Shown piece after piece: positions 7,305 through 15,017 of a DNA stretch of 16,684 nt. Where the stretch lies: NCBI GenBank assembly GCA_002441045.1, contig DJWQ01000050.1, positions 1 through 16,684 of the forward strand. Direction: 5' to 3'. This stretch comes from Firmicutes bacterium UBA6226 (GTDB lineage Bacteria; Bacillota_A; Clostridia; Peptostreptococcales; Acidaminobacteraceae). The notes below the pieces were generated by a model, which did no database searches, was not told where the DNA came from, and saw only the letters and a program-made list of their open reading frames with translations. The position numbers and the translations under genes are program-made. Position 1 is the stretch's first letter, and each line of letters opens with the position of its first letter.

Positions 7305-8474
7305 CTAATAACTGGTTTTTATCGCTTCTGTCGTCAACAAATTATTCCACATTTCATCTTCGCAAATATAAACTGTTCGGTAGTTACTACCGTCAGTTTT
7401 TACATACTCAATCAAATAAACCTGACCAAATTCCACTTTTGCAGGATAGTTATCATAAGGTAAAACTTCTCCCGTTTTACTATATCCTTTAAAAGTCTCG
7501 TAGGCATCTTCTAATCGCCAAAACTCTCTGTAAGAAAAATCCTTAATTCCTGCCATATCTTGCTTACCAAAATAACTGGCTTCATAGATCTGACCTTCAA
7601 CCTCTTTTTGATCGATTCGGATGGGTTGAATGGCTTTCGCCAACCAGCTTAAATCCTCTGAAACGATCTGACTGCTGTACAGTGACATGAGTTGTTTTCC
7701 CATACAATCGATCTGCCCATTGTAACTCATTGCATCAAGACCAGTATGTGCTGCACCATAAATCCCCATAACATCTTCATTATTAACCAGTGAAAGCTCT
7801 CTTAAAAAATTTTCTACCATTTTATTTTCACGATAATTGTCATCATTTTTCTCATAATAATACTGCCCTTGCTTTATCACTTCCACTGCGACTTTATAAG
7901 ATTCACTCTCACTCATTCCTTGCTCTTCAAGATAGGCTAAATACCTTTTACCGATCGTCTGATATTGATGTCCTACATCGGTCCCATGAAAGATCGTTTC
8001 AGGAAGTTCATCTTTGATTCTCTTATAAAAATTAATATAATCCATGTTGTGTGCGGCTGTGCCTCTAAAATCATCATAAATAGACATAATGATTTCATCA
8101 TCGTCTGCTTTCATCCAAAGGTTAAAGTATTCAGCTGTGTAATACGGCATTTCTATAAACAAGTGACGCATTCCTTGATTCTTATAAAACCCTTTCCATA
8201 TCTCAAACTCATGATCTAAGATGCGCTTTACGCTATGTTCTTCACCATACAAGTAAATATGTCCTGTGTAATTGGGCATTAAAAGCGCCCACTCAGAATC
8301 CGTCGGTTCACAAATATCACCATCGTTCGTCGATTCTTCTGAATATGTATCCGTACCACCATAAGCTTCTGAACTCTGATTTTCACACCCAGTTGCCAGT
8401 GCGACGATGCACCAGATTAGGATAAAAAACAGGATTGAAAGCACTTTAGAATTTTTGCTAATCCAACGTTTCAT
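7305..8474 (-). CDS. Putative lipoprotein of the EreA/ChaN/TraB (Tiki-like) superfamily
   Basis: A 389-aa protein. The N-terminus (MKRWISKNSK, hydrophobic core 11-27, then ALATGC) is a lipoprotein signal with lipidated Cys30; the lipobox is slightly unusual (Ala at -3). A polar linker (31-60) precedes the domain. Spaced motifs match the superfamily that includes erythromycin esterase, ChaN and TraB/Tiki: GEEH (77-80), FIEMP (106-110), RENKMVEN (215-222, like the R-x-x-x-M-A-E-N of Ere proteins) and GAAH (240-243). The two GxxH histidines plus Glu and Arg form the active or metal site in those families. An extracytoplasmic hydrolase or peptidase role is inferred; the substrate is unknown. ATG at 8474 follows GAGAGG by 5 nt. 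An extended -10 lies about 95 nt upstream. It ends 3 nt from the stop of the convergent cyclase. Confidence 0.72.
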   Translation of the reverse strand: MKRWISKNSKVLSILFFILIWCIVALATGCENQSSEAYGGTDTYSEESTNDGDICEPTDSEWALLMPNYTGHIYLYGEEHSVKRILDHEFEIWKGFYKNQGMRHLFIEMPYYTAEYFNLWMKADDDEIIMSIYDDFRGTAAHNMDYINFYKRIKDELPETIFHGTDVGHQYQTIGKRYLAYLEEQGMSESESYKVAVEVIKQGQYYYEKNDDNYRENKMVENFLRELSLVNNEDVMGIYGAAHTGLDAMSYNGQIDCMGKQLMSLYSSQIVSEDLSWLAKAIQPIRIDQKEVEGQIYEASYFGKQDMAGIKDFSYREFWRLEDAYETFKGYSKTGEVLPYDNYPAKVEFGQVYLIEYVKTDGSNYRTVYICEDEMWNNLLTTEAIKTSY

Positions 8475-8566
8475 TATTACCTCTCTATCTCTCTTGCAAT
8501 CTAATTTTTGTTAGTAAAACGTCATTAAATAGACTTGTTTTGTTAATATATTGTCACCCTTAAATC

Positions 8567-8575
8567 ACTATAGCA
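8567..8575 (-). promoter_or_regulatory. Candidate extended -10 promoter for the lipoprotein gene
   Basis: On the minus strand this reads TGC-TATAGT, an extended -10 box (TGnTATAnT), about 93 nt before the lipoprotein ATG. There is no good -35. It lies just past the terminator of the upstream operon, so the gene is likely transcribed alone. Confidence 0.45.
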
Positions 8576-8604
8576 TCCTTTTATTGGAATTCTCTTAAAA
8601 AATA

Positions 8605-8632
8605 ATTAAAAAAGCGGCATCAGCCGCTTTTT
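8605..8632 (-). terminator. Intrinsic terminator after the DUF1801 gene
   Basis: GCGGC (8614-8618) pairs with GCCGC (8623-8627) around a 4-nt loop. The stem is extended by A/T pairs and flanked by A and T runs, giving a strong U-tract on the minus strand (the run at 8608-8613). A second small stem-loop (TCGATT-GAGA-AATCGA, 8632-8647) lies between the stop codon and this terminator. Confidence 0.92.
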
Positions 8633-8653
8633 CGATTGAGAAATCGATTAATT

Positions 8654-9085
8654 CTATTTGGTATCCGGATACCGCTCCTTTAAAAATCGAATGGTCTCTA
8701 AAATCAATTCTTTCAGTATGGCTTGGTCGATGTCTGCGAGCTTGTTCACATAGATACAGCCAACCCCCTTTTTGAACTTACCAAACTGCTCTAAAAGGGC
8801 ATCGTTCTTTGGGGTCTCCATATACACATACAGTGAAATGGCTGCCTTCCTAGGTGAAAATCCCACCAGTGGCCAATCCCCTTCTTGCTTGCTACGATCT
8901 GATTTATAGTGATAGCTTCCAAATCCGATAATGGATGGCCCCCACATCTTTGGCGTATATCCCGTCACCTCTTGGAAAAAGGTAAGCAGCTCAAAGGCGT
9001 CTTTCTTTTTCTGTTCTGTGGCTGCAAAAGCTTCGATAAAAGCATTTACATCTGCATCTGTTTGCTTGGTTTTCAACTCCGCCAT
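8654..9085 (-). CDS. DUF1801-domain protein
   Basis: 143 aa from the ATG at 9085, chosen because GAGGTG (9091-9096) lies 5 nt before it; an upstream ATG at 9100 overlaps this ribosome site. The chain carries the DUF1801 pattern: DVNAFIEAF near the N-terminus, MWGPSIIGFGSYHYK and GDWPLVGFSPRKAAISLYV in the middle, and KKGVGCIYVNKLADID toward the end. The family is a small soluble alpha/beta protein of unknown biochemical role, frequent in bacteria. It follows the ABC exporter pair by 112 nt on the same strand with no clear terminator between, so it may be the last gene of that operon; a dedicated weak promoter cannot be excluded. Strong terminator just after it. Confidence 0.85.
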   Translation of the reverse strand: MAELKTKQTDADVNAFIEAFAATEQKKKDAFELLTFFQEVTGYTPKMWGPSIIGFGSYHYKSDRSKQEGDWPLVGFSPRKAAISLYVYMETPKNDALLEQFGKFKKGVGCIYVNKLADIDQAILKELILETIRFLKERYPDTK

Positions 9086-9197
9086 CGTTTCACCTCTCAA
9101 TCTTATTATTAATCACAACTTATAACCTAATATAGATTCTATTTAGACCTTCTTCTTCAATTTGATCCAAGATTTTTGTTCAAACTTCTCCAATTAT

Positions 9198-11045
9198 CTA
9201 AGCATAATACTGAGCTTGAGCATTCCAAAGTGCCGCATAAACGCTTTCATTTTTAAGTAGAAGCTCGTGTGCGCCACGCTCTTTAATCGTGCCGTTTTCA
9301 AATACCAAGATGTCTTGGCAAAAGCGGCAGCTGCTCATTCGATGAGAAATATAGACGCTGGTTTTATCCTTCACCATTTCATCAAAGCGCTCGTAAATCT
9401 CTGCTTCACTAAGTGGGTCAAGCGCTGCAGTTGGCTCATCTAAGATGACAAATGGCGCATCTTTGTATAAAGCTCTTGCGATGGAAATTTTTTGACCTTG
9501 TCCACCGCTGAGATCGATGGCATCTTCCGTACCATTTTCTATAACGGTTTCAATCCCTTTATCCAGTGTGGATACAAAAGAGAGAACGCCTGCTTTTTCA
9601 AGACACGCTGTCACTTTGTCCGCATCATAGTCTTTTCGAACGGCTATGTTCTCTGCTATAGAAGCAGAGAAGAGATAAAAGTCTTGAAAGACCACGCCAA
9701 ACAGTGACAGATACTCTTCGTAATTGTATTTACGAATATCGATACCGTTAAGTGTAATATACCCTTCGGTTGGGTCGTATAATCTCACTAAAAGCTTGAT
9801 AAAGGTAGTTTTACCAGCACCATTACGTCCGACAACCGCCAGTTTATTCTTAAGTGTAATTTTTGCATTTACGTGATGGAGCGTATCTGTATCACTGCCA
9901 GGATATCTAAAGCTCACATTGTGAAATTCTATCTCATAGATGTTATCTGAACGTTTTTCTATCGGCAGTGTACCCGTATAGCGCTTGTTCACACGATCTA
10001 AATAATCGGCAAGCGGTAGTAGGTTTTTGGTCAATCGATTAACTTCACTTTCTGACCAAACAAGCTTTGAGCTCGCTTGATGAAACTGTAAAAAAGCACC
10101 TGCAAACTGAGTTAATGCTCCGATACTGATGGCACCTGTAACGACCTTCACCAGAACAAAAAGATAGGTCACGATAGAAAACAGTCCGCTTTCTAGTCCT
10201 TCAGATATAATCCGTTTCCCACTGCTGATCCCCATAGACTCATAAAGTGGCATCGCCTCTTTGATGAACTTATCCATATTTTTATCGATTAATTCCTGCA
10301 TGCCATTGACGCGAATGGTTTTGCCACTTTCTGTATCGTATAGCACTTCCCCAATCCAATAACCAATTTGATTTTCAACAATATAGTGTTTTTCAGCTAT
10401 AGCATCGTCAATTGCTTTTATTTTTACGGATTGATGCTTTGACATTTGAAGTCCTAAAAGCCAAGCGGCAATTAAGGTTATCCCTGTAACGAGTGGGTTT
10501 GCCATGACAGCAAGGATGCCTGTCGATGTAGCAGGTACACTCAAGCAAAATATAGCAGAGAAAACGACTGCAGTTATAGCGCTCAATAAATACTTAAGCA
10601 GATCCTTGTAGGTGGTAACCAAATGCCCCAACCCACCGTTAAACTTTGCCGCTTCTTCTGCATTTCTAAGTGCTTTTAGTGCTTCTGAGTCACTGATGAC
10701 ATCATACTCAAGCTCCATCCCCTTCTTTCTTATGAGAATTTCAAGGTTATTTTGAAGCCCTCTTTGACTTTGCTTGGTTTTATAGAGAACGATCGCATCT
10801 AAGCCTCCAATGATAAGGAGTGTAGCAATCATAATGCCTGCGTTGTAGCCTGCGCGGTTATAGTCAGTAGTGAGGAGTCGATCGATGATTTGTGCGCTGA
10901 AAACCAAAGCCACATAAGGAATTGCTGTGGTTAGAACCGCATCGATTAAATTAAGTGGTATCAAATCCCGGTCGATTTGCTTAACGACTTTAAGGAGTCT
11001 AAAGCCTGCTTTATGTGTGTTTTTAAAGGACTGCCAACGGTTCAT
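9198..11045 (-). CDS. ABC exporter half-transporter (permease-ATPase fusion), second of a pair
   Basis: A 615-aa half transporter: an N-terminal membrane domain (about 25-330; hydrophobic stretches near 35-52, 70-88, 150-170, 180-200, 285-320) and a C-terminal ATPase. Walker A GRNGAGKTT is at 406-414, the Q-loop VVFQD at 451-455, signature LSGGQGQ at 512-518, Walker B FVILDEP at 532-538 with catalytic Glu537, and the H-loop His at 568. All catalytic motifs are intact. A perfect AAGGAGGTGA ribosome site precedes ATG 11045, and the gene overlaps the preceding ABC gene by 23 bp. The two products most likely form a heterodimeric type IV exporter of a peptide or hydrophobic compound. There is no peptidase (C39) domain, so cargo with a double-glycine leader would need processing elsewhere. 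The substrate cannot be read from the sequence. Confidence 0.9.
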   Translation of the reverse strand: MNRWQSFKNTHKAGFRLLKVVKQIDRDLIPLNLIDAVLTTAIPYVALVFSAQIIDRLLTTDYNRAGYNAGIMIATLLIIGGLDAIVLYKTKQSQRGLQNNLEILIRKKGMELEYDVISDSEALKALRNAEEAAKFNGGLGHLVTTYKDLLKYLLSAITAVVFSAIFCLSVPATSTGILAVMANPLVTGITLIAAWLLGLQMSKHQSVKIKAIDDAIAEKHYIVENQIGYWIGEVLYDTESGKTIRVNGMQELIDKNMDKFIKEAMPLYESMGISSGKRIISEGLESGLFSIVTYLFVLVKVVTGAISIGALTQFAGAFLQFHQASSKLVWSESEVNRLTKNLLPLADYLDRVNKRYTGTLPIEKRSDNIYEIEFHNVSFRYPGSDTDTLHHVNAKITLKNKLAVVGRNGAGKTTFIKLLVRLYDPTEGYITLNGIDIRKYNYEEYLSLFGVVFQDFYLFSASIAENIAVRKDYDADKVTACLEKAGVLSFVSTLDKGIETVIENGTEDAIDLSGGQGQKISIARALYKDAPFVILDEPTAALDPLSEAEIYERFDEMVKDKTSVYISHRMSSCRFCQDILVFENGTIKERGAHELLLKNESVYAALWNAQAQYYA

Positions 11046-12939
11046 ATGCGCTCACCTCCTTATTAGACTCAAATTCTTCTTTATAGTATTGCGCTTGTAT
11101 GTTAAACATTTGTGCATAGTCGCCTGAGAGTGAAATTAGATCCTCATGTGTCCCTATTTCTGTAAGTTGTCCTGACTTCATAAAGCAGACGCGATCACAG
11201 AAACGCGTACTGCTGAGGCGATGTGAAATGAACAAACTGGTTTTATCCATTGAAAATGTGCTGTAGGTTTCGTACATTTCACTTTCTGCGATGGGGTCAA
11301 GTGCTGCAGTCGGCTCATCAAGTATCAATATTGGCGCGTCTTGATAGAGTGCTCTTGCAAGCATTAGTTTTTGCGTTTCGCCGCCCGATAGAAGTACGCC
11401 ATTTTCTGAAAGGTGGTGTGTCATATCGGCATCTATGTCACTGGAAAGCGAAGCAATTTTTTCCCATAGGCCTGCTTTTTTTAAGCTTTCGACGACCTTT
11501 TCTCGATTGGGCTCTAATGAACAGGAAACGTTTTGGGCCACGGTTGATGCATAGATTTTTAAATCTTGGAAGACCACTGAAAACGCCTTATAGTACTGTT
11601 CACGACTGATTTGTGTCATGTCGATGCCATCGATGGTAATTCTACCCCTTGTCGGTGCATAAAGTCCTGAAATCAGCTTAACAAGTGTGGTTTTTCCTGC
11701 ACCGTTTGCGCCGACAAGAGCGACCTTTTCACCTGGGCGAATGGTTAGGTTGATGTCTGTCAGGACATCTTGATCAGCCCCATCATAACGAAATGAGACG
11801 TTTTCAAGCTTGATTTCATGCTGTCCCTTTTGAAGCTCTATTTGTGTGATGCTGTTTTCAGGCTCATTACCGTAGGCTAGGAAGTCGCGAAACTGAGAAA
11901 CGGTATGTGCATTGGCTGCGATTTGCTGTACCGCTACGAAAAGTTGCTGCATCCAAGCACTATAGCCTGCGACTACACCTACCATCAAGAGCAGTTCACT
12001 GATGCCGATTTGTCCGAGCGTCATTTGGCGTATGAGTATAAAGTACACCGCACCATCTCGGAGAGCATTGATCAGCAAGATGATGAGGTTCGTACTGGTT
12101 TCTAATCTAAAGTATTTTCGGTACACATCTGCATAGGCTTTTGCAACGGCACCTAGCTTTTCACACAGCCAATCTTTCATATGATAAAGGATAATATCGC
12201 CACGTGCATCGACGGTCATGGTTTCGTGAAAGCTCTTTTTTCTCCGCATGTATAAGCTGAGCATGCTTTTGTACATCTTATTCCAGTAGTTGCCTTGAAC
12301 AAGGCTTAGCGCGCTGAAGACGATCGCCGTTACAAACATGAATATAAATAGCAAAGGACTGATTTTGATGACGATTAAGGAATAAAGTAAAAATCCTAAG
12401 ACGTTGAGCACGACTTTAGGAAAGGCAGAGAGAAAGGCTTCAATCCCGTGTTCATTGCCATGAAAGACACATTCGTCTGCTGCCCTTACCTTTTCTTGAC
12501 CTTCCTTGCGCTCAAGTGCTTCGAAGTTCATGTCTAATATGTGACGACGCATAGGCGTTGCAGTTGTGATTCTTCCTAGAAAATAATCCATCTGCTGAAC
12601 ATTACCGATATAAGCAGTTGCTACTGATAGTCCCTTTAGTACGAGGACATAACCGATGATAAAAACAAAGATAATTTCAAGGGAGCGGTCACTTTGAAGC
12701 TGTGCCACTGCAAAACTTGGAAATGCCATAGCGATAAATGGCGATGCCACGCCAAAGAGAATTGCTAGTAGGTCGTGAAGGTGATATTTTTTCCCCACAC
12801 CATCGTGGTAAAGCTGGGTGGCAAATAAGTAATTGCTCAAAACTGAGTAGGTTTGATGGCTTGATGGATCATTGAGATTTTGTTTACGTTTTTGTTTCCG
12901 CTCTTGCTTTTGTTTAGATGATTTTGACTCGGTCGCCAT
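11023..12939 (-). CDS. ABC exporter half-transporter (permease-ATPase fusion), first of a pair
   Basis: 638 aa. A strongly basic, Q/K/R-rich leader (7-20) precedes the membrane domain (about 55-345; hydrophobic spans near 58-80, 88-110, 175-192, 195-213, 283-303, 312-328). The ATPase carries Walker A GANGAGKTT (410-418), the Q-loop VVFQD (455-459), signature LSGGETQ (517-523), Walker B ILILDEP (537-543) with Glu542, and the H-loop His573. Both nucleotide sites of the expected heterodimer thus look catalytic. The C-terminus MFNIQAQYYKEEF echoes the partner's NAQAQYYA ending. ATG 12939 follows AAAGGAA by about 9 nt. It is the first gene of the exporter operon, directly downstream of the LytTR/AgrC-like pair, which probably controls it. 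Confidence 0.9.
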   Translation of the reverse strand: MATESKSSKQKQERKQKRKQNLNDPSSHQTYSVLSNYLFATQLYHDGVGKKYHLHDLLAILFGVASPFIAMAFPSFAVAQLQSDRSLEIIFVFIIGYVLVLKGLSVATAYIGNVQQMDYFLGRITTATPMRRHILDMNFEALERKEGQEKVRAADECVFHGNEHGIEAFLSAFPKVVLNVLGFLLYSLIVIKISPLLFIFMFVTAIVFSALSLVQGNYWNKMYKSMLSLYMRRKKSFHETMTVDARGDIILYHMKDWLCEKLGAVAKAYADVYRKYFRLETSTNLIILLINALRDGAVYFILIRQMTLGQIGISELLLMVGVVAGYSAWMQQLFVAVQQIAANAHTVSQFRDFLAYGNEPENSITQIELQKGQHEIKLENVSFRYDGADQDVLTDINLTIRPGEKVALVGANGAGKTTLVKLISGLYAPTRGRITIDGIDMTQISREQYYKAFSVVFQDLKIYASTVAQNVSCSLEPNREKVVESLKKAGLWEKIASLSSDIDADMTHHLSENGVLLSGGETQKLMLARALYQDAPILILDEPTAALDPIAESEMYETYSTFSMDKTSLFISHRLSSTRFCDRVCFMKSGQLTEIGTHEDLISLSGDYAQMFNIQAQYYKEEFESNKEVSAYEPLAVL

Positions 12940-12984
12940 TGCTCACAGTTCCTTTCGATATGATTTCTGTTTTGAAGGTAAAAT

Positions 12985-13023
12985 ATTATAATTGCGAAGT
13001 CTTACTTTTATGAAGTGAGTATA
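12985..13023 (-). promoter_or_regulatory. Candidate promoter(s) of the ABC exporter operon
   Basis: On the minus strand an extended -10 TGC-TATACT (-10 at 13018-13023, TGC at 13024-13026) directly follows the kinase terminator's T run. Its -35 region falls within the terminator stem and is weak (TTGGTG at 13039-13044, spacer 15). A second -10, a perfect TATAAT (12985-12990), has only TCATAA as -35. Weak -35 elements are usual at activator-dependent promoters. Confidence 0.5.
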
Positions 13024-13025
13024 GC

Positions 13026-13050
13026 AAAAAAAGTGGTTCACCAACCACTT
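13026..13050 (-). terminator. Intrinsic terminator of the LytTR/AgrC-like two-component operon
   Basis: AAGTGGTT (13031-13038) and AACCACTT (13043-13050) form a perfect 8-bp stem with a 4-nt loop. On the minus strand it is followed by seven T residues (13026-13032, partly in the stem). It lies about 68 nt past the kinase stop codon and upstream of the exporter promoter. Confidence 0.9.
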
Positions 13051-13052
13051 CT

Positions 13053-13083
13053 TGCACGAATTGTCGAAATACTGCACGAAATG
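13053..13083 (-). promoter_or_regulatory. Direct repeat, candidate LytTR response-regulator binding site
   Basis: TGCACGAA occurs at 13053-13060 and 13073-13080, a 20-bp period (about two helical turns). Flanking similarity extends to TGCACGAATTG versus TGCACGAAATG. A partial copy, TCGAAAT (13064-13070), lies between. LytTR regulators typically bind two short direct repeats about two turns apart, upstream of a poor -35. This repeat ends about 30 bp upstream of the extended -10 at 13018-13023. The assignment is inferred from position and periodicity; the motif differs from the AgrA consensus. Confidence 0.5.
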
Positions 13084-13117
13084 CAGATCGCTGTTAGTTA
13101 ATGACATACAATAGACA

Positions 13118-14275
13118 TCATTTGTTTGGAATCATAATTTCAGTGGCAAAAACCCCTGGCTCTTGGTTTAGTGAAATATAGCCGTTCCATTTGTTCACCA
13201 CTGCGGCGACGCGCTTGATCCCAAGACCATGGTTGCCTCTTTTAGTAGAGATAAAATGCTTTTGCTCGAAGTCCATTTCCTCTAAGGCTGCATTTTGAAT
13301 CGATAGATAAAGCTGTTCTTTTTGCATCGCCAAATAGATTCTAACGAAGCGCTCTGATTCAGCCACTTTATCACAGCTTTCTATGGCATTGTCCAGTAGG
13401 TTGCCTAATATGGTGCAAAGATCTACATCGCTGATGAACAGATCATCCGGTAAAAAAGCATCACAGGTAATTTGAATGTGCTTTTGCTCTGCCAATGTCA
13501 GCTTGCTGTTGATGATCGCATCTGCCATAACGTTACCTGACTTCACATAGGTATCGACCTTTCTTAAGGCATCTTCAATCCCATCGAGATAACTACGTGC
13601 TGTCTCCACTTGATTTTGATCCAGAGTCGCCTTTAAAACCTGTATGTGGTTGTGATAGTCATGTCGCCAGCCCCTCATGTTGAGATAGATGGCTTGAATC
13701 TCATGGTACTGTTGGCTGAGCATCTGTTCTCTCAGCTCCTTTGTGGTATGTAGAAATCCCTTTTCATAGCCTCGAAGTGTGGTTTCAAGTAGTGCAAATA
13801 CTAAGGCAGCGATGCTGACTAGGATAATAGGCGAATTTACGAGCGACCTTAGATCAGCATAGATCAATAGTGCGTACACCAGCGTCACTGTGCCTGCGTT
13901 CCACACTCTCAAGTAATTTCTTTTATAGCTCAATCCTAAGAAAAGAAGTTCGAGCATAAGGATTATGGCTACAGTCTCTGTGAGCCAGCCATCTGTCCGT
14001 AAGGTTAAATTCATAAGTAAAAGCCAGCCACCATAGATGAATGGGCTGAGCCAGTTCTCCCCAAAAACCGTTTCTGAATAATAATATAAAAAGATCTCGG
14101 TGACGAAAATGATGACAATTGTGCCCCAAATCGGCCATGGTGTCAAGTGGCTTAGGAAGAAAAGCGTTAGAATAACCAATATGAACACGATGTTTTTGGC
14201 GGTGCCTTTTACGAGTCTTCCGCCTGCGAATATCCCATAGAGGTAAAGGAACAGTAGTATAAAATGGACGGTCAT
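13118..14275 (-). CDS. AgrC-like GHKL sensor histidine kinase
   Basis: 385 aa. The start is ATG 14275, overlapping the regulator's TGA as ATGA, with GGGGA 8 nt upstream; the reading frame is open further upstream but lacks support. Residues 1 to about 165 hold six or seven hydrophobic membrane spans separated by short loops, so the signal is sensed in or near the membrane. A coiled linker follows, then an H-box containing WRHDYHNH (204-211; phospho-acceptor His205), the type used by AgrC and other HPK10 kinases. The ATP-binding domain has the N-box LGNLLDNAIESC (290-301) and a G-box with NHGLGIKRV (348-356). It should phosphorylate the LytTR regulator encoded just upstream. AgrC kinases sense cyclic peptides, but no agrB/agrD-like genes are in the window, so the ligand is unknown. 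A terminator follows. Confidence 0.9.
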   Translation of the reverse strand: MTVHFILLFLYLYGIFAGGRLVKGTAKNIVFILVILTLFFLSHLTPWPIWGTIVIIFVTEIFLYYYSETVFGENWLSPFIYGGWLLLMNLTLRTDGWLTETVAIILMLELLFLGLSYKRNYLRVWNAGTVTLVYALLIYADLRSLVNSPIILVSIAALVFALLETTLRGYEKGFLHTTKELREQMLSQQYHEIQAIYLNMRGWRHDYHNHIQVLKATLDQNQVETARSYLDGIEDALRKVDTYVKSGNVMADAIINSKLTLAEQKHIQITCDAFLPDDLFISDVDLCTILGNLLDNAIESCDKVAESERFVRIYLAMQKEQLYLSIQNAALEEMDFEQKHFISTKRGNHGLGIKRVAAVVNKWNGYISLNQEPGVFATEIMIPNK

Positions 14276-14988
14276 AGATTTCTTCCCCTTCGATAGTAGT
14301 CTAGATAACACTGGTTGACTTGAGCCCACTTGCCTCTTGCGATAGGAATCTCATGACCACCATCCATTAAAACGGCGGTTTTTGTGATCTTTGAGATGCG
14401 TTCAATGTTCACGAGATAGGAGCGATGGGGCATGCAAAATCCTCTGTCTGAGAGCTCTGATTCAAACTGACTAATGCCCTTATTGATAGTGATTTGAGTC
14501 TTTAGGGTCACCACCTCTGTGTCGTGCTTGTGACTTTCCAGGTAGATGACATCAGATAGATACACCTTCTCAAAGGCGTCTTTGCCTTCTAGGAGTAGGA
14601 CAGCTTTGCTTTTTTCACTCATAGTGCGCACGCGATCCAGTGCAGTAAAGAGCTTGGACTCACTTGCGGGCTTTAACAGATACGTCACAGCACCGACATC
14701 GTAGCCCTCAAAGACAAAATGCTCGTATCCCGTTATAAACAAGATGGGAATGTGAGCATCGTTAAGGCGGATGGCTTTTGCAAGCGCCATCCCGTTCATG
14801 GCACCCATCTCAATATCTAGAATCAAACCATCGGCATCCGACCAATTTTCAATATCGAAAAGCATGGCTTCAGCGCTTGGATAGGTCATAAGCTTCAGAG
14901 ACTCTTTTCTAGCCTCGCTCCAAGCAGTGACCGTTCTTTCAGCCCATTCTCTTGCAGTTTTTTCGTCATCACATATGATTAATTTCAA
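14272..14988 (-). CDS. LytTR-family response regulator
   Basis: 238 aa. The receiver domain (1 to about 120) has the acidic pair in CDDE (6-9), phospho-acceptor Asp58 in LILDIEM, switch Thr86 in FITGYE and Lys106 in LLKPASE. The LytTR DNA-binding domain (about 130-235) has VYLSDVIYLES and CMPHRSYLVNIERI, typical of AgrA/VirR-type regulators. The start is TTG at 14988, 6 nt after GAGAGG; the protein then begins MKLIICDDE as expected for the family. It lies 29 nt after yaaA and overlaps the kinase by 4 nt, so translation is coupled. The likely target is the ABC exporter operon, through the direct repeat at 13053-13083. Confidence 0.93.
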   Translation of the reverse strand: MKLIICDDEKTAREWAERTVTAWSEARKESLKLMTYPSAEAMLFDIENWSDADGLILDIEMGAMNGMALAKAIRLNDAHIPILFITGYEHFVFEGYDVGAVTYLLKPASESKLFTALDRVRTMSEKSKAVLLLEGKDAFEKVYLSDVIYLESHKHDTEVVTLKTQITINKGISQFESELSDRGFCMPHRSYLVNIERISKITKTAVLMDGGHEIPIARGKWAQVNQCYLDYYRRGRNL

Positions 14989-15017
14989 GGATTACCTCTC
15001 TTAATAGCGTGATCAAT

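Noticed and set aside
9101..9197. Gap between the ABC operon and the DUF1801 gene examined for a terminator or promoter
   Set aside because: Only a weak TTTGA/TCAAA pairing and no convincing -35/-10 pair were found, so nothing was annotated.
13072..13086. CTGCA-CGAAA-TGCAG inverted repeat overlapping the second direct repeat copy
   Set aside because: The arms are only 5 bp, and the longer 20-bp-period direct repeat is the stronger signal; it was not listed separately.
12943..13107. A 54-codon minus-strand reading frame (start MSLTNSDLHF) ending 3 nt before the ABC gene ATG, a possible signal or cargo peptide
   Set aside because: It has no ribosome site, spans the terminator, repeat and promoter elements, and its start lies upstream of the likely exporter transcript start. 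No leader or double-glycine motif is visible.
13923..14138. Minus-strand 71-codon frame
   Set aside because: It is in another frame within the membrane domain of the sensor kinase, which explains the sequence better.
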